Positions 35,170 to 44,321 are shown, counted from the stretch's first letter. The stretch is 64,000 bases of DNA from Evansella caseinilytica (GCF_900107275.1 NZ_FNPI01000007.1:145459-209458), one strand, 5' to 3'. The notes: generated from the sequence alone by a model not told the origin. Made by a program: numbers and translations.

Positions 35170-35862
35170 TCAAAAAGGATATTTTTTCCCAGTATAATCA
35201 ATATACGAATGGGCGGAATCTGTAACCGTTTTCCCTTCCAGAATGTCGAGGATGCCATCTGCCGCAATATCTGGGTCCAACGGCGCCTTTTCCCCGCCCA
35301 TATCTGTATGCATCCAGCCCGGGTGAATCGAAAATACCCGTATATCCGGATAAGTCAGCCGCAGTTTTTCGGAAAACATGTTTAGCGCTGCCTTGGACAT
35401 CCCGTAGAAATAATTTCCACCGTATGTATTGCTTATGCTTCCCGCATCTGATGAAATATTAATAATCGTTTTTCGCTCCCCTGTCAGCAACGGCAGGAAA
35501 TGCTTCGCCACACGGACTGGCCCGAGAACATTGACATCCATGGCCAATAACCCTTCTTCCATCGCCAATTCGTCTAAATTGGCTCTGCTTTCATTTAACA
35601 CCGCGGCGTTATTGATAATAACATTCACTTCTTTGTTTTGCTTCTGAAGTTCCGCTTTTGCCGATACAATGCTCTCTTCATTCAAAACATCCAACAGCAA
35701 CAGCTGCACCTGTTCAGGATATGCGTCACTTAGTTTCGTCAATTCCTCTTGTCTGGCGTTCTTTGCGCGCATGCATGCATAAACACGGTGTCCCCGCTTG
35801 ACAGCCTGCTTTGTTAAGGAAAAGCCGAGTCCGCGATTTGCGCCGGTAATGAATAGATTCAA
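35170..35862 (-). CDS. SDR family oxidoreductase (C-factor/carbonyl-reductase-like)
   Basis: The product (230 aa) has TGANRGLG at residues 6-13, NNAAV, the catalytic Ser in NISSDAGS and YGMSKAA (Tyr and Lys). It resembles short C-factor-type SDRs. It starts at TTG with AAGGGAGAG upstream. It is a lone gene convergent with the Asn-rich gene. Substrate unknown. Confidence 0.85.
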   Translation of the reverse strand: MNLFITGANRGLGFSLTKQAVKRGHRVYACMRAKNARQEELTKLSDAYPEQVQLLLLDVLNEESIVSAKAELQKQNKEVNVIINNAAVLNESRANLDELAMEEGLLAMDVNVLGPVRVAKHFLPLLTGERKTIINISSDAGSISNTYGGNYFYGMSKAALNMFSEKLRLTYPDIRVFSIHPGWMHTDMGGEKAPLDPDIAADGILDILEGKTVTDSAHSYIDYTGKKYPF

Positions 35863-36171
35863 TTCTTCTCTCTCCCTTCTGTTCTCTGAGCTTTTGACAT
35901 TCTATCCTCATATTTTAAGCCTTTTTCCAAAAAAATTGCCACTTTACGAAATCAGCCATATGTTAACACGGTCCACTTAGAAGATAGTGAATGCTCCGTG
36001 CTGTTTTCTGCCGGATTTTTGTAGAAAAAGATGCTCGAAAAGTCCGGGAAACCGTTCGTTGTTGTACTCGCATTGACAGAGAATGAATAATCTAATTCAG
36101 CTAACTGCCGGTGCAAGATCGGCTGGCGCCACATACAATATGACAGCAACCATGATAAGGAGGGTCTCATT

Positions 36172-36825
36172 GTGCGACCTGCAATTGTCTATACAGCATT
36201 GGGCGATTCATTGACGTTGGGATCGGGGGCTCTTTTAAGCAAAGGCTTCGTAGAGCGATATACAGATATTTTAAGGCAGACTTTTCACAGGCCGGTTGTC
36301 ACCCATGTTCACGCACAGCGAAGGATTACATCTGGACAACTGTTGCACATGATATCCAATCCGTTTGTCAGGCAGGATATTTATCAGGCGGATATTATGA
36401 CCATCACCATCGGCGGAAATGATCTGCTGCAGGCCAACAGACGATTTCTGCGGACGAATGATCAGGCGGAATTTGAGAACGCCTATTATATGTACTGCGG
36501 TAACCTAAAAAAAATACTGGATGAAATCCGGATGATAAAACAGAAGAGACATTCAACTTATATCATACAGCTGATTGGGTTATATAACCCTTATCCGTCT
36601 CTGAGCTACAGCGATTATTGGGTCTGCCGCTTCAATCAAGCAATGCAGTCCATGGCGGGGAACGGCATCCTTTACGTAGACACTTTCACAGTAATGACTG
36701 GCGGAGGGAAAAACGTCCTTTCTTTCGGCATCCATCCAAACGGCAACGGCTATCAGCTCTTCGCATCTCAGCTGGCACATTCCTTACGCACCACCCCTGC
36801 AGCAAAACAATGGTATTACAGTTGA
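36172..36825 (+). CDS. SGNH/GDSL-type esterase
   Basis: The 217-residue protein shows the SGNH blocks: GDSLT near residue 11 (nucleophile Ser), Gly block around 44, GGNDL (Asn) and HPNGNGY (His). There is no signal peptide, so it is probably cytoplasmic. It starts at GTG with AGGAGGG upstream. The family hydrolyses esters of lipids or acetylated sugars; the substrate cannot be told. Confidence 0.85.
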   Translation: MRPAIVYTALGDSLTLGSGALLSKGFVERYTDILRQTFHRPVVTHVHAQRRITSGQLLHMISNPFVRQDIYQADIMTITIGGNDLLQANRRFLRTNDQAEFENAYYMYCGNLKKILDEIRMIKQKRHSTYIIQLIGLYNPYPSLSYSDYWVCRFNQAMQSMAGNGILYVDTFTVMTGGGKNVLSFGIHPNGNGYQLFASQLAHSLRTTPAAKQWYYS

Positions 36826-36829
36826 TTCG

Positions 36830-36996
36830 TTAAAAGCCGCGCGATACTCGGACAAAGGGTGGCAACGGGAAAAGCAGCTTGTGAACGACAGTCACAAGCT
36901 ACGGCGGGGTGAGACCGTGCAAGGGTACATACCCAACACTTTCCAAGCAATCCAGGTGCTCTTGCCTGCGAAAGCGCTTATGTCCTTTTCGCAGGC
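36830..36996 (+). other. GC-rich, hairpin-rich segment of unknown nature
   Basis: Directly after the esterase gene the sequence can fold into several stems: AGCTTGTGA/TCACAAGCT (36875-36900), GGGTACATACCC (36922-36933) and CCTGCGAAA/TTTTCGCAGG (36965-36993). Phrases such as GGTGGCAACGGG and GGGGTGAGACCGTG are RNA-like. No riboswitch or intron family could be assigned with confidence; a group II intron fragment was considered. Confidence 0.35.
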
Positions 36997-37006
36997 AGAC
37001 GGATTG

Positions 37007-37045
37007 TGGTGTCTCAAATGGGGGTTTTCCCCATTTGAGACACCA
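37007..37045. terminator. TGGTGTCTCAAATGGGG hairpin
   Basis: TGGTGTCTCAAATGGGG and CCCCATTTGAGACACCA flank a short GTTTT loop. It is the left end of repeat copy 2. Confidence 0.85.
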
Positions 37046-37360
37046 CCGAAGCAATGAGCCACCCTTCACCGAGAAGCTGCGAGCTGTCTCATTGTGCCAT
37101 CGCACGCGATGGCACTTGGATCGACATCAGTGTAATATTGATAGAGGAAGAGACAATGAGCGAAGCCGCTGCATCTTTTCAAAAGCCCGATAGGAGTGGT
37201 TTTTTCCTATCGAGCGTGCAGCGACGAGCAAAGCTACTGTGCCTTTCCCATCGAGTTGTCTCGACGGATCGTCATCGAAGCTGTTCTTGCAGAGGAAGAG
37301 ACAAGCACGGAGCCATGCCCCTGATATTTTTTTCAATCGTGTTGGCTTTTGACACAGCCC
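37007..37360. repeat. convergent-intergenic repeat, copy 2
   Basis: Same order as copy 1, with the second hairpin GCCCGATAGG/CCTATCGAGC at 37186-37216, core GAGTTGTCTCGACG near 37253 and AGAGGAAGAGACA near 37291. It carries an extra insert (37078-37170) with a variant core. It fills the gap between the convergent esterase and alarmone synthetase genes. Confidence 0.85.
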
Positions 37361-37362
37361 GT

Positions 37363-38109
37363 TTATTTATTCGGGTTCACATACATCGACAGGAAATCAT
37401 ACGGCAACTGATAGTTATCGTTATTCACTAACAGCTCTTGGATATTTTCCTCCAAATGATGCGACGCTTTCAACTCGGCGATTTCCTTATGAATCGTTTC
37501 CATTTTCTTGTCCAGCTGTGCTACGGAATGAGCTGCTTCCATTAATTCATTCTTCAATTTTTGCGGAACTTCTTCGTTGTATTTGTAGTAAATTTTATGC
37601 TCCAGGCTTGCCCAAAAATCCATCGCTATTGTTCTGATTTGCACCTCCACGGAAACATGCTCTTCTCTGTCGGACATAAAGACGGGAATTTGCAAAATTA
37701 AATGAAGGCTCTGATACCCGTTAGGCTTCGGATTTTTTATATAATCCTTGCACTTTATCAGTTTAATATCCTTCTGCTTCTGCAGCATGCTGCTCAGCTC
37801 ATATATATCGGAAATAAACGAACAAGTAATACGAATTCCGGCAATATCATGAATGTTTTCCTTAATTGACTCCAAGGACAGCTCATAGCCCTTCTTGTAC
37901 ACTTTCTTAACAATACTTTCCGGTGTTTTAACCCGCGATTTGACATGCTCGATCGGATTGTAGTCATGAATATAGTGAAACTCCTGCTTTAAAATATCAA
38001 TTTTCGTGTTCAATTCTTCCAGCGCGAATTTATAAGACATCATAAATCGTGTTAATTCCGTTTTAAATAATTTTATCTGTTTCATATTCAACAAATTTTC
38101 AACTGACAT
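37363..38109 (-). CDS. small alarmone synthetase (GTP pyrophosphokinase family)
   Basis: The product (248 aa) is a single RelA/SpoT synthetase domain: KKGYELSLESIKENIHDIAGIRI, NPKPNGYQSLH and EVQIRTIAMDFWASLEHK are the ATP/GTP-binding motifs. There is no hydrolase or regulatory domain, so it is a SAS such as YwaC (RelP) or YjbM (RelQ), making (p)ppGpp. Expression of YwaC-type enzymes follows cell-wall stress. The start has AAGGAG at rather long spacing (11). It is a single-gene unit. Confidence 0.9.
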   Translation of the reverse strand: MSVENLLNMKQIKLFKTELTRFMMSYKFALEELNTKIDILKQEFHYIHDYNPIEHVKSRVKTPESIVKKVYKKGYELSLESIKENIHDIAGIRITCSFISDIYELSSMLQKQKDIKLIKCKDYIKNPKPNGYQSLHLILQIPVFMSDREEHVSVEVQIRTIAMDFWASLEHKIYYKYNEEVPQKLKNELMEAAHSVAQLDKKMETIHKEIAELKASHHLEENIQELLVNNDNYQLPYDFLSMYVNPNK

Positions 38110-38508
38110 TTTTCCATCGACTCCTTCTGTTTTCAGAAACGATAAAAAGATAGGTCTTCATTCGATCCACTGATTTGTCATATGGCAGGGACAAGCTTTG
38201 TTTATGAATTCTCCGCCTGAATTATCGCTTTTCGGAAAAGTAGCACCGGATTTTTATCCACCTTGGAACAGCTGACTATATTATACGATATGAATATGAA
38301 CTAAATATGAATGGTTTACGAGAATCGTGTAAATTCACAAACTCGCGGCAAAGAATACCTATATAGAACGTGTTCAAAAAGAAGGACGACAACCTATTTA
38401 AGCACCTCAAATGGGAAAAACGATATAAGCGGACTGCTCATACCGGAAACACCGAAGCCGGCACGGTTTTCCTGCCATGCCAGCTTCGGAATTGCATTTG
38501 CAAACATT
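38110..38508. other. intergenic, no gene seen
   Basis: A TGTTCAAAAAG repeat end occurs at 38367. The stretch 38277-38318 (TATGAATATGAAC) partly resembles 58516-58556. No coding frame is credible. Confidence 0.45.
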
Positions 38509-39537
38509 TTAAATCAGCAAGTGTTCTTCAACGGCTTTTGTTATTTCATACGCTCCGTAACCTTTGTTGGCAGGGACAACAAGCACCATCCCGAAAGCAG
38601 GATAATACGCCGAATGAAAGCTTACTCCGGGATCATATCCCATCACGTGATATTTATAAATCTCGTTGTTTTTTTTGCTGATCCATACACCGTACCCGTA
38701 AAACTCCCCGTCTTCAACGGAAGCATGCGGAGTTAGCAGCAGCTCCGTATTTTTTCGACTTAAAAGTCTGTGGCTCATCAGCCCATCCCACAGTCTTACC
38801 ATATCTTCCGCCGTGACAAATGCTCCGCCGTCCGCTCCCCCTTTAACAGGAATCGAGTAGCAATTGGTCCTCCATGTCCCGTCTTCTTCCTTGTCGATAT
38901 AGCCGTAAGCGGTATTTTTCGGAAGACGATTTAATAAAAAGTATCCCGAATCCGTCATTCCGCACGGCTGGAATATGCTTGCTTCGATATAGTCAGCAAA
39001 AGGCATGCCGGTCTGTTGCTCGATGATTAAGCCAAGGACAATAAAGCCGGCATTATTGTAATGGAATCTTTCCCCCGGCCGGAACATCATTTTTTGGTGC
39101 TGAAACATCGGCAGAAAATCTGTTAAACTATCGATTAAATACATCGGCCTTTCCTTCCAAAGATCCTCAAAATCATCCATCACCGCTTCATCAAAGTAAT
39201 CAGGAATACCCGAAGTATGTGTAAGCAGGTGATGGATCGTTATTTCATCAGAAAAATGCGGAAACGGAATATCGAGACAATCATGAAGCTTTGTATCAAA
39301 GCGCAGCACACCTTTTTCAACTAGCTGGCTGACAGCGATTGCAGTAAACAGCTTGCAGCCTGATGCTATTCCGAACCGGGTGTTTAGCAGATTTTGCCGC
39401 TCATTTGCCCGGTCTGCATGGCCATGTGCTGATTGGATCATCACTTCCGCTCCTTTTTTAGCAAGGATTACACCGGAAAAATCTATTTCATGACAAAGAT
39501 GTTTTAATATCTCATGAATCGTTGGCTTGCTAACCAT
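38509..39537 (-). CDS. serine hydrolase, class C beta-lactamase/esterase family
   Basis: The 342-residue protein has the SxxK motif as SGCK (IASGCKLFTAI), the tyrosine motif HYNNAGF and a conserved TIHHLLTHTSGIPDY block. It belongs to the Beta-lactamase (PF00144) family of esterases, D-aminopeptidases and penicillin-interactive enzymes. No signal peptide is seen. I chose ATG 39537 with AAGGGG upstream (spacing about 11). True beta-lactamase activity cannot be inferred. Confidence 0.85.
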   Translation of the reverse strand: MVSKPTIHEILKHLCHEIDFSGVILAKKGAEVMIQSAHGHADRANERQNLLNTRFGIASGCKLFTAIAVSQLVEKGVLRFDTKLHDCLDIPFPHFSDEITIHHLLTHTSGIPDYFDEAVMDDFEDLWKERPMYLIDSLTDFLPMFQHQKMMFRPGERFHYNNAGFIVLGLIIEQQTGMPFADYIEASIFQPCGMTDSGYFLLNRLPKNTAYGYIDKEEDGTWRTNCYSIPVKGGADGGAFVTAEDMVRLWDGLMSHRLLSRKNTELLLTPHASVEDGEFYGYGVWISKKNNEIYKYHVMGYDPGVSFHSAYYPAFGMVLVVPANKGYGAYEITKAVEEHLLI

Positions 39538-39848
39538 TTTTACATTCCCCTTTTTACAGATGATTTTCTCAGACATTGCAACGGTTTACATATTTATGGT
39601 TCAGGGACTCAGGTAAATAATACCATACATGTACGTTAGCAAGCGATACATTTTTCAAACTTTTCAGCGGAGAAATCAAAATGTGGGCACACCAACCGGA
39701 TACATTGAGACGGAGGTAGAGCGCTGAACAGTAAAGCGTGCGCGGAACAGGCATTTGACAAACAGAGAGTATGTACCCGCAGCCTTCCTTCTTTTCCCGC
39801 AATCATTCCGAGCAACACGCTTTCTACACAACGGTATAAATCCTTTAT
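39538..39848. other. intergenic, no gene seen
   Basis: The 311 bases between the serine hydrolase and the VOC gene show no ribosome site linked to a credible frame and no strong hairpin. Confidence 0.45.
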
Positions 39849-40274
39849 CTACCTTGGTTCTTCACTTTCATGACTGATCTGCCACTGAATCCCAAATTTA
39901 TCTTCTAACATTCCGTAGCATTTGCTCCAGAACGTTTCCTGCAGTTCCATGCGAATAGTGCCGCCTTCTTTCAGCTGATGAAACAACGACTTTACGACAT
40001 CCTCCTCTTTGCTGGTGACGACAATGCTGATGTTGTTGCCGGCAGTAAACGGCATGCCGGGAAACACATCTGAGAGCATGATGGTGCTCCCCTCTACTTG
40101 CAGCTGCGTATGCATGATCAAGTGCTTCGCTTCCTCAGGAAGCGAAAAGTTAGGGTCCGGCGGCGCTTCACCGAAAGTCATCATTTGCGGCTTTTCTGTT
40201 CCAAAAACCGCCGCATAGTACTCCGCCGCTTCCCGGCAATTGCCGTTAAAATTAATGTAAACACTGACACCCAT
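39849..40274 (-). CDS. VOC family protein (PhnB-like)
   Basis: The product (141 aa) is a PhnB/YjdN-like VOC fold: VSVYINFNGNCREAAEYYAAVFG at the start, LSDVFPG, and WSKCYGMLEDKFGIQWQI at the end. These are usually of unknown substrate, sometimes 3-demethylubiquinone-methyltransferase-like by annotation only. The ATG at 40274 has GAGGAG upstream. The longer frame to 40313 has no ribosome site. Confidence 0.85.
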   Translation of the reverse strand: MGVSVYINFNGNCREAAEYYAAVFGTEKPQMMTFGEAPPDPNFSLPEEAKHLIMHTQLQVEGSTIMLSDVFPGMPFTAGNNISIVVTSKEEDVVKSLFHQLKEGGTIRMELQETFWSKCYGMLEDKFGIQWQISHESEEPR

Positions 40275-40745
40275 TGCTTTCACTCCTCTAATTTTACTGA
40301 AGTTATTTAACAAATATAGTTTGTCCTAATCTTACCGATTCAAACAAACATTAGCGCTTGTTCAAAAAAGAGGAACTGCGGGCCTGAAGTTCAAGGTACG
40401 GCAGACTTAATACAAATAGCGTCTAATTATCGAGAGGATTCCGGCACGAACAGCGGTGCATCAGCATATCATGCAATAAGTAGTTGAATGACATCCCATC
40501 GGCATCTTCACCATGGAAGTTGCCGACATTTTTTCTGAAATAATCAGTGCCTAGCGTTTGTGTAGCGCAGTTCTATATTACGGAGAAAAATTTCTGCCCG
40601 GCATTCACCGACTATGGTTCCCGCGCCCTTGGAATAAACATACTCAAAAAAAAGAAGCTGTCCCGAATCATCCCCTCTCCTGGGGTCTGCTAATAAACGG
40701 ACAGCAACTCCCTGTTTGAAAACAGTTTATTTAACGGCAACGGAA
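40275..40745. other. intergenic with repeat end, no gene seen
   Basis: The 471 bases contain TTGTTCAAAAAAGAGGAAC at 40352-40370. A short imperfect stem (ATCCCC...GGGGTC) occurs near 40670. No gene was recognised. Confidence 0.45.
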
Positions 40746-41846
40746 TTACTGCTGCCAGCCTTTTAATAACGTATCCTTTTGGTGTCTTTCTATGGCAAAT
40801 GCGATTAACTTATTGATAAGCTCGCGATAGGAGATCCCGCTGACCTCCCACAGCTTTGGATACATGCTCAGCTTTGTAAAGCCCGGGAGCGTATTGATTT
40901 CATTAACAATGAAGTTGTGATCCTTTGTTAAAAAAAAGTCGACCCGCGCCATTCCTTCGCATTGCAGAACTTGATATGCTTTCACAGCTAGCTTCCTTAC
41001 TTCTATGACCATGTCCTCACTTAAGTTAGCAGGAATGTTCAGGCACGCTCCTTTTTGATCGAGATATTTTGCGTCGTAGGAATAAAAGGACTGTTGAGGC
41101 AGGATTTTTCCTGGTAAAGACGCTACCGGCTCCTCGTTGCCGAGAACGGCACATTCGATTTCGCTGCCGGCGATTGCTTCTTCGATGATGATTTTATGGT
41201 CATAATCAAAGGCATGGTCAATCCCTTTATAGAAATCATCTTTCGTCTCCACCCGGGTGATACCCACGGAAGATCCTTGATTGGCAGGCTTAATAAACAG
41301 CGGCAGTCCCAGTCTGGCCACTGCCTTTTCAAACTTGATGGCATCTTTCATTGCTCTGCTGAAGCACAGATAGTCGGCAACCGCGAGCCCGGATTTACTC
41401 AGCAGTTTCTTCGTGATTTCTTTATCCATACTGGCAGCAGATCCAAGGACCCCTGGCCCCACATACGGAAGGCCGGCAATTCGCAGCATCCCCTGGATAC
41501 TGCCGTCTTCACCTAAAGAGCCGTGAAGAATTGGAAAAACGGCATCCAGCTTCCCCAGCTTTCCTCCATTTGGAAATGTAAGGAATGGATGGTCGTTCTC
41601 TCCGGGAACAAACGCAATTCCATGTTTTGATGTGTTTAATGCAATTAACGATGGATCATCCGCGTGCAGCAGAAAATGCTCCGGGTCATCGAGCAGGAAC
41701 CATTTCCCTTGCCGGTCAATACCGATGAGCACAACCTCGTATTTCTCTTTATCTATCGCTTCGATGATATTTTTTGCCGACTGCAAAGAGACTTGATGTT
41801 CAGCGGATTTTCCGCCAAAAATGAGGGCAATTCTTCGTTTCATCAT
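40746..41846 (-). CDS. ddl: D-alanine--D-alanine ligase
   Basis: The 366-residue protein is an ATP-grasp ligase: N-terminal FGGKSAEHQVSLQSA, GSLGEDGSIQGMLR, FIKPANQGSSVGI, and the C-terminal NEINTLPGFT metal/ATP motif. It joins two D-alanines for the peptidoglycan stem. The start ATG ATG has GAGGTG upstream. It follows a short MurF-like ligase gene (65-base gap), the enzyme class that uses D-Ala-D-Ala. Confidence 0.93.
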   Translation of the reverse strand: MMKRRIALIFGGKSAEHQVSLQSAKNIIEAIDKEKYEVVLIGIDRQGKWFLLDDPEHFLLHADDPSLIALNTSKHGIAFVPGENDHPFLTFPNGGKLGKLDAVFPILHGSLGEDGSIQGMLRIAGLPYVGPGVLGSAASMDKEITKKLLSKSGLAVADYLCFSRAMKDAIKFEKAVARLGLPLFIKPANQGSSVGITRVETKDDFYKGIDHAFDYDHKIIIEEAIAGSEIECAVLGNEEPVASLPGKILPQQSFYSYDAKYLDQKGACLNIPANLSEDMVIEVRKLAVKAYQVLQCEGMARVDFFLTKDHNFIVNEINTLPGFTKLSMYPKLWEVSGISYRELINKLIAFAIERHQKDTLLKGWQQ

Positions 41847-41911
41847 CCGTATAACACCTCGATTAGTTCGTACTTCCCCTTTCTGATCGGAACAAGCCGA
41901 TTTCTGTGCCG

Positions 41912-43051
41912 CTAACGACTTAAGCTTCCTTGATTTCGTGACATCCTCAGACTGTATCTGGCAATGAACTCTGCAGTTTCCTTCATTTGCATGCGATGCG
42001 ACCCTTTCACCAAAATAACAGCATCGGGAACTAAGCTTAGCTTCAGCCGCTCATGCAAGTGTTCACGCTTGACGAAATGGTGTACATTTCTAGCAGGAAA
42101 ACCGCTGTGAAGCGCCGCTTGTTTTATCATTTTTGCTTTTTTTCCGTAGACAAAAATTTCATGAATGCCTTTCCTCGCCAAGTAATTCCCCACTTCCCCA
42201 TGGCCTTTTACCGTGTATTTTCCTAATTCGAGCATACTTCCTAAAACAATGATTTTCCTTTTTCCTTTGCCGAGCTGTTGAAGAACATTGACAGCGGCTT
42301 TTACTGATTGCGGATTGGCATTGAAAGTGTCGTCAATTAACAAAGCTCCGTTTGGCTTCGGGAGGCTGATCACATTTAACCTTCTTGACGGCGGCCGATA
42401 ATTCTTCAAGCCCTGCCTTATTTGAGAAGGGGTAAAGTCCAGGTGATCGGCGATGGCAATGGCAAACAAAGCATTGATGATATTGTGATTGCCGAATGTC
42501 GGTATGAAAAATGCTTCCTTGCTGTTTCCGAGCTTTACTTGAAAGCTCATACCGTTATTTAAATATTCAATATTCGTCGCTTGATATGGTGCCCTGCTTT
42601 TTATTCCAACTGTAACAAGCTTCCCTTTGAAAGCTTTTGTTTGGAGCAGCCTGGAGTTTGCGTCGTCCTTGTTAATCAGCAGCAGGCCTTCCGGATTCAT
42701 GTATCTGATCATTGCTGATTTCGCTCTGGCAATTGATTCTATGCTGTTTCCTAATTTTCCGTAATGGGCCGTTCCGATATTCGTGATCACACCAATATTC
42801 GGTTTAATATAACGAAAGTGGTTTTTCCCCGCTTCTCTTCCCAAGCCCATTTCCAAAATAACCGCTTGATGATAGCGTTTAATCTTCTGGACGTTCTGCT
42901 TTGTATGCTTGGGCAAATTCAGATTGCCTTCTGTCTTTAATACATTTTTCCACTTCGTTTTAAATATGGCATGGATAAAATTTGTTGTAGTAGATTTCCC
43001 GGCACTCCCAGTGACACCTACTGTAGGGATGCTGGGAATCAAAGGTTTCAT
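41912..43051 (-). CDS. short MurF-like Mur ligase without N-terminal domain
   Basis: The product (379 aa) begins almost directly with the ATPase loop VTGSAGKSTTTNFI (residues 12-25), continues with LEMGLGREAG, NIGTAHYGKLG, LLINKDDANS, and ends with the Mur ligase C-terminal domain. Normal MurF is about 450 residues and has an N-terminal UDP-substrate domain that is absent here. A strong AGGAGG site fits this start, so the shortness is real. It is upstream of ddl, as murF often pairs with ddl. It may be a paralogue acting on a modified or different peptide substrate. Confidence 0.85.
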   Translation of the reverse strand: MKPLIPSIPTVGVTGSAGKSTTTNFIHAIFKTKWKNVLKTEGNLNLPKHTKQNVQKIKRYHQAVILEMGLGREAGKNHFRYIKPNIGVITNIGTAHYGKLGNSIESIARAKSAMIRYMNPEGLLLINKDDANSRLLQTKAFKGKLVTVGIKSRAPYQATNIEYLNNGMSFQVKLGNSKEAFFIPTFGNHNIINALFAIAIADHLDFTPSQIRQGLKNYRPPSRRLNVISLPKPNGALLIDDTFNANPQSVKAAVNVLQQLGKGKRKIIVLGSMLELGKYTVKGHGEVGNYLARKGIHEIFVYGKKAKMIKQAALHSGFPARNVHHFVKREHLHERLKLSLVPDAVILVKGSHRMQMKETAEFIARYSLRMSRNQGSLSR

Positions 43052-43466
43052 TAATCACATCCTCCTCCCACTTTCTATGTTATACATTATTTTTTGAAAG
43101 GAATGCTTGTGCATTACATCATCCCAGTTAGCGTTTAAAAAGGCGTTTATAGTGGTTGTTCAAAAGTAATTTTCAACATAAATAAAGACAAATGCGAAAG
43201 CAATTTATCTCAGCAATCTATTCATTTTATTTGGAAATCAGCCGTGGTCGTTACAAATAATCTGTGATTGCTAGACTGTTTTTTTGGAACTGGGGATAAA
43301 ATCAGCTTTGTGTTTTATGTCAAGCTTTTCTGGTTTAGGAGAATGTTCAAAAAGTCCGGGAAACATTGCCGCGCGAATCTCAACACCTGCGTTAACGTAG
43401 TCCCTCCGCTGCTTGATCCTTCGCGCCTTGACCCGATCATCGTGTTGCTGCTTGAACTCATGTAAA
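43052..43466. other. intergenic between tRNA operon end and Mur ligase gene
   Basis: Contains TGTTCAAAAAGTCCGGGAAAC at 43345, also seen in part at 36030. It presumably carries the promoter of the ligase-ddl operon (TATAAC on the minus strand near 43081). No gene. Confidence 0.45.
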
Positions 43467-43467
43467 C

Positions 43468-43494
43468 AAAAAAATTTCACCGAAGTGAAATTTT
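43468..43494 (-). terminator. terminator of the five-tRNA operon
   Basis: On the minus strand AAAATTTCAC, a TTCG tetraloop, GTGAAATTTT and a T-run. It lies 82 bases after the last tRNA. Confidence 0.88.
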
Positions 43495-43575
43495 ACTGTT
43501 GAAGCAATATATCAAATATTGGCTTATTCCGCTCCCGAAACAGATAGAGAAAGTTCTTCCACCAATTCGCCGCTT

Positions 43576-43649
43576 TGGAGCGGGTGAGGGGAATCGAACC
43601 CCCGCCTCAGGCTTGGGAAGCCGGTATTCTACCATTGAACTACACCCGC
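43576..43649 (-). tRNA. tRNA-Gly (anticodon CCC)
   Basis: Acceptor GCGGGTG, anticodon loop TTCCCAA (CCC), T-loop GTTCGATTC and encoded CCA. The anticodon stem has one C-U mismatch (28-42). Last gene of the operon; reads GGG. Confidence 0.9.
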
Positions 43650-43663
43650 AGTTATGTATGATC

Positions 43664-43740
43664 TGGTCGGGAAGACAGGATTTGAACCTGCGACCCCCAC
43701 GTCCCGAACGTGGTGCTCTACCAAGCTGAGCCACTTCCCG
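43664..43740 (-). tRNA. tRNA-Pro (anticodon CGG)
   Basis: Acceptor CGGGAAG, anticodon stem CCACG/CGTGG with loop TTCGGGA (CGG), T-loop GTTCAAATC, encoded CCA. Reads CCG. Confidence 0.95.
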
Positions 43741-43745
43741 AAACA

Positions 43746-43837
43746 TGGCGGAGAAGGTGAGATTCGAACTCACGCGACAGTTGCCCATCCTAACGCATTT
43801 CGAGTGCGTCCCCTTATAGCCTCTTGGGTACTTCTCC
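43746..43837 (-). tRNA. tRNA-Ser (anticodon CGA)
   Basis: Long variable arm, acceptor GGAGAAG, anticodon loop CTCGAAA (CGA), encoded CCA. Reads UCG. Confidence 0.95.
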
Positions 43838-43841
43838 ATGA

Positions 43842-43928
43842 TGGTGCGGATAAAGGGACTCGAACCCCCACGGTATTTCTACCACTAGAACCTGAATCTA
43901 GCGCGTCTGCCAATTCCGCCATATCCGC
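43842..43928 (-). tRNA. tRNA-Leu (anticodon CAG)
   Basis: Long variable arm, acceptor GCGGATA, anticodon stem CTAGA/TCTAG with loop TTCAGGT (CAG), encoded CCA. Reads CUG. Confidence 0.95.
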
Positions 43929-43933
43929 ATATG

Positions 43934-44009
43934 TGGTGCTGGTGACAGGACTTGAACCTGCGACCCCTTCATTACGAGTGAAGTGCACTGCCAGCTGTGC
44001 TACACCAGC
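43934..44009 (-). tRNA. tRNA-Thr (anticodon CGU)
   Basis: Acceptor GCTGGTG, anticodon stem CTTCA/TGAAG with loop CTCGTAA (CGU), encoded CCA. First gene of the operon; reads ACG. Confidence 0.95.
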
Positions 44010-44061
44010 AAGTTTTCCAAAGCAGGCGATGATCCCGCTCTTCTGACAAAGCACTAATGAC

Positions 44062-44090
44062 ATTATAATACTTTTTTAGCATTTTGTTAA
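44062..44090 (-). promoter_or_regulatory. sigma-A promoter of the five-tRNA operon
   Basis: On the minus strand TTAACA, a 17-base spacer and TATAAT, ending 52 bases before tRNA-Thr. Confidence 0.85.
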
Positions 44091-44321
44091 GTCAAAAATA
44101 AAAAAAAACCTTTGTACCCACAGCCAATAAATGGGATTAATTAACAAAAGACTGGAAGCCAGCTGTCATACCGCGATTGACAAAGAGGTTGGTTGCGAAC
44201 AACCGCTATCCTTCCATCTGCACCCGAAAACGCTATATGCCTGAATAACAAAATGCTATTTCAGTAAAACATAAGACGGAAAAGAAACGGTCATTATTAT
44301 ATCGAAAAAGGAGAAGGACAC

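Noticed and set aside
36830..36996. Known riboswitch
   Set aside because: No match to conserved cores that I know (purine, SAM, T-box, lysine, c-di-GMP) and it follows rather than precedes a gene.
38509..39537. True beta-lactamase resistance gene
   Set aside because: Only the general SxxK/YxN pattern of the broad PF00144 family is seen, no signal peptide, and the SxxK is an unusual SGCK.
43477..44063. Several overlapping frames on both strands
   Set aside because: They translate tRNA genes (phrases like GFEPATP and VAQLA) and are well-known artefacts.
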